A model generated the notes under the pieces. It was not told where the DNA came from and did not search any database. It saw only the letters and a list, made by a program, of their open reading frames with translations. From the IMG/VR virus record IMGVR_UViG_3300033233_000069, positions 1 through 43,498 of that record: DNA of 43,498 bases; one strand, given 5' to 3'. How positions within the stretch are numbered: the first letter of the stretch is position 1; each line of letters starts with the position of its first letter. This document shows, in pieces, positions 37,732 to 43,498 of the stretch. The DNA is from a virus. The position numbers and the translations under genes are program-made.

Positions 37732-37899
37732 TTATCCCTTGACCCTGCCAAGCTTCGGGTTCTTCGCCTTAGCTTTTGCGCTCGCGTTACGCGTTCCCGT
37801 AGCCAAGATAGCGCCTGCGCGCTCCTTTGAGATGCCTTGCTTGCGGGCAATCTGTGCCTGCACTGCTTTGAACCCAGGATGTGCCTTATGTGATGCCAT
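37732..37899 (-). CDS. Small basic protein of the HPGFKAVQ type (55 aa)
   Basis: The protein starts MASHKAHPGFKAVQAQIA and continues with RKQGISKERAGAILATGTR and KNPKLGRVKG. This pattern (HPGFKAVQ..IA.K.G.s...AGAILA...R.AS..AK..NP.L..V) is a recurrent small phage protein next to portal genes, of unknown function, possibly packaged with DNA. It lies between the previous small gene and the portal gene with two and six bases of spacing. Confidence 0.75.
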   Translation of the reverse strand: MASHKAHPGFKAVQAQIARKQGISKERAGAILATGTRNASAKAKAKNPKLGRVKG

Positions 37900-37905
37900 C
37901 GCGCA

Positions 37906-39894
37906 CTACCTTCTCCCCAACTTGACCTGAGTCATGATACGACCCTTAGCCTGACCACCCTGAATCATACCCTGCAACAGCGTCGGCTGCGCACTAGTCG
38001 TAGTCGGAGGCTGCGCGAATGGCGCTGGCGCGCCGCCAGCCTCGGGCGGAAGACCCGGAAGGGGAGGCGTTTGACCCATCATGCTCGGCTCCCCGCCAGC
38101 GCCGGGCGCGCCGGGCATCACGCCAGGGGTCCCTGCGCCAAGAGCGGCACGGAGGTCCGCCTGCCCCGAAGTCATCTGACCCTGAGCCTGTGCTTGGGCA
38201 CCCTGCGGAGCGTTCAAACCGAGTGACTGCAAGGCCGCAAGCAACTGCGCCATGACCTGAACCCGCTCCGGCCAAAGGGTAGCATCCGTGCTTTCCTCGC
38301 GGATGAGTTGCTGTTCCGTCTCCGGGTCATCCACGCCAACGGCATCCATGCCGCGTGCCTGCGACCACAGTTTCGCATTGACGAGATTGGCAGCACGGAT
38401 GGCTGTCTCCTGCTCATCGCGCGGCGACAGGCTCGGGTCGATGATGTCGAGAATGCCACCACCGCTGCCAACGATAATCTTGACCGTAGCATCCTTCGCG
38501 GCCCATACCTTTAGCGCCAACTCCCACACATCACGACGCCACTTATACAAGAGACGACGGCGAATCGAGATGCGCAACTCATAGTTAGAGATGAGTGCGT
38601 TGATAGCCTTTGAAGATGAAAGCATTGATGTTGGAGCGAGACTCAGTAATAGGTCACTCAATCCCGAGACGACGATAAGCTCTCGGTCGATACGACCAAG
38701 ATATTGTTCCAGTTGGAACTGTGCAATGAATGGTGTGATAACCTCGATACGGTTACCTGGACCGGGGCTAACCAACTCATTACGAATAGGCTTGAGACCA
38801 GCCGGAACACGCGGAGGTGCTTCGGGTCCGACCAACTGCCAGTAGTCACCAGCCACACCATTGGCAATCATTTGTGACCCAGCAGTGATACGCTCGTACT
38901 TTTCGCGGATTAGTGGTTCTACGTCATATAGGTCAGACCGCCCACCCGGCAGACCGGGGACGAACGTGTTATAGAGCGGCAGATACGGAAGTGCGCCTTC
39001 GTATTCCTTGTATTTGATAGGACCACGAATGATGAAGTTCCCCGCGATGACAACGTTGTATGTGTCCATGCGTACGAACTTCGTTCCGCGCCATACCGGC
39101 TGACGATACCAGTAATCCCATACCTCGACGCGAGCATCACCCATCGCCAACCATGGGCGACGTGGCTCGCTTTCCCAATCATGGGCTTGCACGAGCGGCA
39201 ATACCGTACCATCATCCTGTTTGAAGGGAATCACATCTACGCCAAACGCCTCGGCGAGTGCGTTAGGTTCATAGCGAGTGACATATGCGGCCCATTCCAG
39301 TTCCTCGTATTCATCGGTCTTGAATCCGAGATAGAGATTACGTGGCTGCTCCACGACCTGCACGCATACCTTGCCCTTATCGCCTTCGTTTGCATCCCAG
39401 TAGACGCGCCCGGCAGTGATACCGTACAGACTTTTGACCGTGATAGCCTTGTGAAACTTGAGGTCGAAATCTTCGGATTGTTTCCAAGCCGTGTAGAGAC
39501 GCTCAATCGCTGCTGCGGCAGTTCGTGCCTCGGGGGTTGTATCCGTAGCCAGCATGTTCTCGATGGGTTCTACTGCCTGCAATGCAGAGGGTACGTCCAC
39601 ATATACAGGCGGCGTATTGACTGATACGTGGGAGCGTCCGGGTTCCTTAGCTGATGGGTCAGATGCCCACAGGTCTGCCCCGCCCTTAGTCATATCCTCG
39701 GCGTAGTACAACTTATCGGCGCGGTCACACCATTGCCGGAGACGGTCCTGATTAGGCTTGATGGCCGCAATCCGCCGTGAAAGGTTATAGATGACCTGCT
39801 TCGTCTCATCATCGGCAGCATGCAAGACGCCCTTGAGGAGCGTCATATCAGCAAAAACAGTCTCCCCGTCGGTACCGAACCAGTTAGCACTCAT
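37906..39894 (-). CDS. Portal protein (662 aa)
   Basis: Its position directly after the large terminase and the typical length support a portal. The sequence has an N-terminal helical region (IYNLSRRIAAIKPNQDRLRQWCDRADKLY). A stem/wing-like middle includes EPIENMLATDTTPEARTAAAAIERLYTAWKQ and YRQPVWRGTKFVRMDTYNVVIAG. The crown-side helical part includes ELIVVSGLSDLLLSLAPTSMLSSSKAINALISNYELRISIRRRLLYKW. The last 90 residues are a low-complexity Gly/Pro/Ala/Gln tail. It forms the dodecameric ring through which DNA enters. ATG with TAATG coupling to the terminase stop. Confidence 0.85.
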   Translation of the reverse strand: MSANWFGTDGETVFADMTLLKGVLHAADDETKQVIYNLSRRIAAIKPNQDRLRQWCDRADKLYYAEDMTKGGADLWASDPSAKEPGRSHVSVNTPPVYVDVPSALQAVEPIENMLATDTTPEARTAAAAIERLYTAWKQSEDFDLKFHKAITVKSLYGITAGRVYWDANEGDKGKVCVQVVEQPRNLYLGFKTDEYEELEWAAYVTRYEPNALAEAFGVDVIPFKQDDGTVLPLVQAHDWESEPRRPWLAMGDARVEVWDYWYRQPVWRGTKFVRMDTYNVVIAGNFIIRGPIKYKEYEGALPYLPLYNTFVPGLPGGRSDLYDVEPLIREKYERITAGSQMIANGVAGDYWQLVGPEAPPRVPAGLKPIRNELVSPGPGNRIEVITPFIAQFQLEQYLGRIDRELIVVSGLSDLLLSLAPTSMLSSSKAINALISNYELRISIRRRLLYKWRRDVWELALKVWAAKDATVKIIVGSGGGILDIIDPSLSPRDEQETAIRAANLVNAKLWSQARGMDAVGVDDPETEQQLIREESTDATLWPERVQVMAQLLAALQSLGLNAPQGAQAQAQGQMTSGQADLRAALGAGTPGVMPGAPGAGGEPSMMGQTPPLPGLPPEAGGAPAPFAQPPTTTSAQPTLLQGMIQGGQAKGRIMTQVKLGRR

Positions 39895-41456
39895 TAGGTT
39901 GCCCTCGTCAGGTCGAACGGCACCGATGCCAAGCCATCAACAGGGGTGCGGCGCAGGAGATGAACAGCACAAACTAGGGCCATGACCGCATCCTGTTCCA
40001 GTTTTCGGTCTTCAAGGCGGTAGGCAAGTAGTTGTTTCCTTACTTGGAGCCAGATACCCTCTCTCGGGAGGAGAAGACGGCCCTCATCAATGATGGTACG
40101 GAGGTCTCCAAGAAGCATCCGCTTCTTTTGAATCGTCCCGCCGAACTCGATATTAGTCAGATTCGGGATGTCGCCCTCAAGAGCTTCCCTGAACATCTTA
40201 CCACCAAATCCTGTGGCGTCTAATGCAGTATAGCATGAACTGCCGAGACGCCCGACGTGATATGCATTGAAAGCATCCACGGCCAGGGCTACCAGTGTCT
40301 CCGTAGATTTCTGACCACGGCGCTGTTCGGCCCGCACGCCGACCAGAAAGGGACGGCCCTCGTAACCTTTCTCCGGGTTAGCCACAACCTTGAGTACGAT
40401 AGACCATGCGCTGTCTGCTTGTTTCGCCGGGTCAACTCCCTGCAAGTATACGCCTTTCGCCTTCACGGTCGCGCGTTCAGGCATGCCGTTGATAAAAACA
40501 TCCTCCACGTTCGCACCATTGAAGTAGGCAGCCTTCGCCTGGAGAAACTCACCGTCGATATTCTGCTTGATGGTACGCTCGTCCATATCAGCAGTCAGAC
40601 GGTCGAACATCACTTGGTCAAGACCGTATCCAATATTATCACGGGTAGACATCCGTAGGGAACACCAGGAAGTGAGTCGGTTTGGATTCTCAGGATTACC
40701 AAACTCCCAGTTATCGGCGAAGTCAGACCCAAGGTCTTCGGACGGCGTAGACATCATGATGAGCTGTCCGCCGGTCGAGATACGCCGAAGACTGAAAACT
40801 TCCTTGATGAGAAAGTTCAGGTTGCGCTCGATACCCGCCTCATCGAATGAGATACCATGCAAGACCTTACCCAACTGACCGAGGGACTTTTCTCCCGTGG
40901 TACGAAAATGCACCTCAGCGCCACCCCATTCAGGGGCAAATCTAATCCAGCGATAGTCCCCGTATTCCTTCGTATCCCATGACGCTACAGGGCCAGCGGC
41001 CGTAAGGGGGCAACCCCGCTCCCCTTGCCCGCCATGGGTGCCAGACAGCAGACGCACGATGTCGCTAAACACCAGGTCAGCTACCTCCTGCGAGATACCG
41101 AAATGGCACCAATGGTACTCAGAGCGCAGCCAGCCTATAGCCTCTGATTCACTCAGCGGCTTCACCCTGTTCGTCTTATCAAGGCAACAGAAGATGATGA
41201 GCACGGCCATCAATGAAGTCTTGCCCGCCTGGTTGCCCGAGGCGAGGAGTAAGGTCAGGAACTCAGCCGAGCTGAGGGATTGCGCATCGCGCGAGAGAAC
41301 CATACCCCCAAATGCTAACTGTCCACGATGCAACTCGATACCCAGTCGCTCTCGTGCAAAGGTGCGTAGCTTACGGGCCGCGGCCACCTGCTTATAGGTC
41401 AGGTTGAATCGCGCGCTCAAGAGGTAGTCGGTGCGGCGGTCGCTGACCTTAGGCAT
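39894..41456 (-). CDS. terL: Terminase large subunit (520 aa)
   Basis: Walker A is GNQAGKTS at about 74-81 and Walker B is ISFDE at about 202-206. The coupling motif lies at about 233-238 (IMMSTP). The nuclease half has the RNase H-like acidic residues: VDPAKQADSAW at about 341-351 (Asp342 and Asp348), ALDATGFGG near 411-419 (Asp413) and an EQDAVMAL segment near 493-500. This is the complete ATPase-nuclease motor that cuts and packages DNA. It follows the HNH gene, overlapping it by eight bases, and precedes the portal. Confidence 0.92.
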   Translation of the reverse strand: MPKVSDRRTDYLLSARFNLTYKQVAAARKLRTFARERLGIELHRGQLAFGGMVLSRDAQSLSSAEFLTLLLASGNQAGKTSLMAVLIIFCCLDKTNRVKPLSESEAIGWLRSEYHWCHFGISQEVADLVFSDIVRLLSGTHGGQGERGCPLTAAGPVASWDTKEYGDYRWIRFAPEWGGAEVHFRTTGEKSLGQLGKVLHGISFDEAGIERNLNFLIKEVFSLRRISTGGQLIMMSTPSEDLGSDFADNWEFGNPENPNRLTSWCSLRMSTRDNIGYGLDQVMFDRLTADMDERTIKQNIDGEFLQAKAAYFNGANVEDVFINGMPERATVKAKGVYLQGVDPAKQADSAWSIVLKVVANPEKGYEGRPFLVGVRAEQRRGQKSTETLVALAVDAFNAYHVGRLGSSCYTALDATGFGGKMFREALEGDIPNLTNIEFGGTIQKKRMLLGDLRTIIDEGRLLLPREGIWLQVRKQLLAYRLEDRKLEQDAVMALVCAVHLLRRTPVDGLASVPFDLTRAT

Positions 41457-41811
41457 CCCCGTTCACTTCGTCATCTTCATCGTGGGGGCATTTTCTACCC
41501 CAACGCATAGCAAAGTTACAGTTCATACACAATATACGGTAACCCTCATCCTGGGGCCATTCGCGATTTCGTAGGTCATATAGAACATTACCCCCCTTAT
41601 GAAGCCTCCGATGCTCTCCACCATTTCTCAGTTCATGGTCCAAGGTGAGAAAGATACGTTCCTCCTCGCTGCAACATGCACAAACCGAACCATAAGCATC
41701 GAACATCCCTTTCCTTAGTGCAGCACGGACTTTAGAATCATAACCAGGATGACGCTTTAGCCATTCACGTGAATGTTGCCGTCTCTTCAAAAGCCTCTCT
41801 TCATCAGTCAT
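41449..41811 (-). CDS. HNH endonuclease between small and large terminase genes (120 aa)
   Basis: The ATG at 41811 has GAGGA eight bases upstream; an in-frame ATG at 41829 has poorer spacing. Residues 44-47 are CACC, 57-60 are LDHE (the HNH aspartate-histidine), and 95-99 are CMNCN, with a further Cys-His pair near 108-110. The N-terminus is a basic helical arm (RLLKRRQHSREWLKRHPG). It resembles free-standing homing HNH proteins. HNH proteins near terminases can also assist cos cleavage, but this protein looks more like a mobile insertion. Confidence 0.75.
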   Translation of the reverse strand: MTDEERLLKRRQHSREWLKRHPGYDSKVRAALRKGMFDAYGSVCACCSEEERIFLTLDHELRNGGEHRRLHKGGNVLYDLRNREWPQDEGYRILCMNCNFAMRWGRKCPHDEDDEVNGDA

Positions 41812-42340
41812 CAAGTATTTCCTCGGCATAACCCTCTATTGTGATTCCGTCTTCTAGTTGCTGGTTAGTCAAAGTAACCGGAAAAGAGTCACCAGAAAGC
41901 ATACGTAAAATAGCGAAGGCAAGCTCAGCATTACCCTGCTTCGACTTCACCTTCTCACGCGCATCCTCGATTTTCTGCGCCCCGAGCGCAGTATTAAGGG
42001 CAGGCTGCAAATCCTTATCGAGAATGTCTGATGCAGGAAGCCAAACCCTATCAGCGCCCTCACCGACCCATTGACCCACGCGGTCAATTCGAGCATCGAG
42101 TGCATCAAGCACGCGCCCTTTGATGATAGCGGCTGCATCACGCTTCGTCTGTCGCTGCTCTTTTGACACGACCGGAACGTAGTGTTGCTTATGACGATTA
42201 ATAACCTCCGGGGAGACGGTCGCGCCAAACTCGGCCAACTGGCGAGAGATACCAGCAGCCGTGATGTTTAGTTCCAGTGAACGGTCAATCGTACCTCGTA
42301 ATGTAGTATTAGCACAAATCGTGCAAGGACGACCGCTCAT
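41804..42340 (-). CDS. TerS-like (small terminase) protein (178 aa)
   Basis: The N-terminus CTICANTTLRGTIDRSLELNITAAGISRQLAEFGATVSPEVINRHKQHY is a CxxC-HTH type DNA-binding domain. It is followed by a helical region (EQRQTKRDAAAIIKGRVLDALDARIDRV) and a further helical C-terminus. Position before the large terminase (with an HNH insertion between) and size fit a small terminase. Direct sequence identity is not established, because small terminases are very diverse. Confidence 0.65.
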   Translation of the reverse strand: MSGRPCTICANTTLRGTIDRSLELNITAAGISRQLAEFGATVSPEVINRHKQHYVPVVSKEQRQTKRDAAAIIKGRVLDALDARIDRVGQWVGEGADRVWLPASDILDKDLQPALNTALGAQKIEDAREKVKSKQGNAELAFAILRMLSGDSFPVTLTNQQLEDGITIEGYAEEILDD

Positions 42341-42552
42341 TGAGCACGAAAACGTTGCTTAGGTGGTCCCTGAATAAGACGCTTGATACTCTCGGGCGGC
42401 CCAGTTTCAGAGTTGAACCCGATACGCAAGTAGTCGAATCCACCGTCAATGAACGTATCGCCGCATTTACAGGTCACGAAATCGTGCCGAAAGTTAGAAA
42501 AGATGCGGTCGCCGCATGCATTGCAACGGACGCCGTGCTGAGTCAGAGACAT
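42337..42552 (-). CDS. Zinc-ribbon protein of the CxxCGDxIxSxxxHDFVxCxCG type (71 aa)
   Basis: The ATG at 42552 is chosen because GGGGAGG lies eight bases upstream; a GTG at 42558 is worse spaced. The core is RCNACGDRIFSNFRHDFVTCKCGDTFIDGG, with CxxC and CxC pairs, followed by FDYLRIGF. This is a recognisable small phage zinc-ribbon family (HDFV and DGG-x-D-Y-x-R signature). Its function is unknown. It overlaps the TerS-like gene by four bases. Confidence 0.75.
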   Translation of the reverse strand: MSLTQHGVRCNACGDRIFSNFRHDFVTCKCGDTFIDGGFDYLRIGFNSETGPPESIKRLIQGPPKQRFRAQ

Positions 42553-42557
42553 TGACA

Positions 42558-42974
42558 CTACCTCCCCATTAGTATAGCAGTCACGCGGCCTTCACGTAAA
42601 TCGGAAGGTCGAATAACCACGGCCGGGATAGCACAAGCGTTCATAAGCTGGAGCCACTTCCACTGGTCCTCAGAAACCACGCCCTGCTCACGCTTGAACT
42701 CCATGGCGATGACCGGATGTGGCATCCCTGGCTTAAACAGCATGAGGTCCGGCCATCCAGGGCTCATAGGCGTCACTATCGCTCCTTCGTTCCCGACCCA
42801 ACCCTTACCAGCATGCGCAACCACCCACTTACGACGCTTTGCACGTCCGATAACTCGTTCCTGTAGGGTTTTCTCCGTCATCTGACGGTCTAAGCAGTCA
42901 TTATCCGTGATGGAACGATGTCTCGCACCGCAATGAGAGCAGACGAGCGCCGCAGGCGCTCCGCGCGTCGTCAT
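42558..42974 (-). CDS. VRR-NUC domain nuclease with N-terminal zinc pair (138 aa)
   Basis: The N-terminal 20 residues have VCSHCGARH, a CxxCxxxH finger. The rest is a VRR-NUC fold of the PD-(D/E)xK superfamily. EKTLQERVIGRAKRRKWVVAH, then WPDLMLF at about 74-80 (Asp76), EFKREQG at about 92-98 (Glu92-Lys94) and DQWKWLQLMNACAIPAVV are typical. Such enzymes cut branched DNA or act as Holliday-junction-resolving nucleases. It is adjacent to the primase-like gene. Confidence 0.85.
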   Translation of the reverse strand: MTTRGAPAALVCSHCGARHRSITDNDCLDRQMTEKTLQERVIGRAKRRKWVVAHAGKGWVGNEGAIVTPMSPGWPDLMLFKPGMPHPVIAMEFKREQGVVSEDQWKWLQLMNACAIPAVVIRPSDLREGRVTAILMGR

Positions 42975-43498
42975 TCGTCATCCTCGTCGGGCTCGTCGCC
43001 CTCTCGTTCAGCCAAGGCTACAGCCCCCAATGGCTTAAGTCCCTTCCATCCACGTGATAGAGCCGCACGATACCGTTGGAAGCCCTTTTTCTCTAGAATA
43101 GTCGTGAACTTCACCATGGAAATCGGGTCATCTTCTCGCCCGGAGCGCGCATGCCACTCCACATATGTCTCATACGCATGCTGGCCGCCACACGTGTACT
43201 CGGGAGAGATGATAAACACGTCTCGTAGGGCCTCGGCCACCGGGTCATTGCGCTCCATGAACGCCTTGGACTGCTCCACGACGCGCTGAGGCAACGTGAT
43301 ACCAGCCCCGCCCTCCTGCCATTGGTCATACCAGGCTTTTGCGGCCCAGCACAGGATAGATAGGACACCAGCACGCTCGCCCGCGAGGGTCTGATATAGA
43401 CGCTTATCTTCCGCCGACCCCTCGAAACGATGGCGGAAGTCAGCCACCATGACCCGCGCACCCATACTCGGACCGATATCTTCCAGAGAGGGCGCATC
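42971..43498 (-). CDS. C-terminal part of a D5/P4-like primase-helicase, truncated by window edge
   Basis: The frame is open to the last base, so the 5' part of the gene lies outside. The visible ~175 residues include FRHRFEGSAEDKRLYQTLAGERAGVLSILCWAAKAWYDQW. Next come QRVVEQSKAFMERNDPVAEALRDVFI and a CGGQHAYETYVEWHARSG segment, then KFTTILEKKGFQRYRAAL. This is the helical lid and C-terminal winged-helix arrangement of D5-type phage primase-helicases, which follow the sensor-2 region with F..-lp......l..eL.gil.w.l.g. The conserved Walker motifs would be outside the window. The last residues are acidic. Confidence 0.65.
   Translation of the reverse strand, partial: DAPSLEDIGPSMGARVMVADFRHRFEGSAEDKRLYQTLAGERAGVLSILCWAAKAWYDQWQEGGAGITLPQRVVEQSKAFMERNDPVAEALRDVFIISPEYTCGGQHAYETYVEWHARSGREDDPISMVKFTTILEKKGFQRYRAALSRGWKGLKPLGAVALAEREGDEPDEDDE

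Noticed and set aside
1-43498. Complete circular phage genome
   Set aside because: The right end cuts an open primase-like frame, and position 1 begins just before an unrelated plus-strand gene; no terminal repeat joins the ends.
1-43498. CRISPR array, insertion sequence or prophage integrase/repressor
   Set aside because: No regularly spaced repeats, transposase, serine or tyrosine recombinase motifs or C1-like repressor were recognised on either strand.

Overview
The window looks like most of the genome of a tailed double-stranded DNA phage (Caudoviricetes), probably an uncultivated one. The sequence is gene-dense with moderately high GC by eye. Nearly all neighbouring genes overlap by 4 bases or lie a few bases apart. 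Phage hallmark proteins are recognisable: large terminase, portal, N4-gp56-type major capsid protein, scaffold, connector, tail hub, fibers, a GH25 lysin and a holin. No integrase, repressor, DNA polymerase, tape-measure protein or tail-tube protein was recognised here. The right end cuts through a gene resembling the C-terminus of a phage primase-helicase, so the genome continues beyond the window. A monoderm, perhaps actinobacterial, host is suggested weakly. The hints are a GH25 lysozyme, a secreted wall-type stalk protein, TANNNT-type minus-10 boxes and one probable leaderless start.

Layout. (1) 1-16876, plus strand: an early/accessory region of about 45 mostly small genes in three blocks (44-1336, 1537-5465, 5539-16876). 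The breaks are a structured 200-base leader (1337-1536) and a hairpin plus extended minus-10 box (5474-5503). The recognisable members are an amidoligase-like ligase followed by a class II glutamine amidotransferase (1719-4730), a RecB/Cas4-like nuclease (8685-9758), a secreted Pro/Ser/Thr-rich anchored surface protein (10530-11294), a small zincin (11299-11655), an RNA ligase (12155-12700), a nucleotide-metabolism trio (MazG-like, DUF4406, dATP/dGTP-diphosphohydrolase-like; 12697-13819), a DnaQ-like exonuclease (14865-15512), and many small zinc-ribbon, HTH and unknown proteins. (2) 16877-17113: a short non-coding junction between convergent operons holding a compact tRNA with a CAT anticodon and two tRNA-like remnants. 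(3) 17114-20021, minus: the lysis cassette of a two-TM-type holin, GH25 endolysin, XhlA-like membrane protein, membrane-anchored HELVH metalloprotease and a small fiber-domain protein, with its own extended minus-10 promoter. (4) 20022-26584, minus: tail tip and fibers, namely a glycine-rich fiber, a 1079-residue hub-propeller-collagen fusion, an HNH endonuclease, a Dit-like protein and a connector. (5) 26651-29593, minus: two paralogous decoration-like proteins, major capsid protein and scaffold. (6) 29612-41456, minus: two very large virion proteins (1833 and 826 residues), two tiny basic proteins, portal and large terminase. (7) 41449-43498, minus: a second HNH gene, a TerS-like protein, a zinc-ribbon protein, a VRR-NUC nuclease and the truncated primase-like gene.

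How it fits together. The minus-strand late region is a normal packaging, head, tail and lysis programme read from right to left, opposed by the plus-strand early operon. The most distinctive points are the ligase/amidotransferase pair (possible peptide or cell-envelope modification), the secreted surface protein, the compact tRNA array, the domain shuffling among capsid-decoration and connector proteins, and a tail module that has hub proteins but no visible tape measure or tail tube. Family assignments come from motif recognition by eye; no database search was run.
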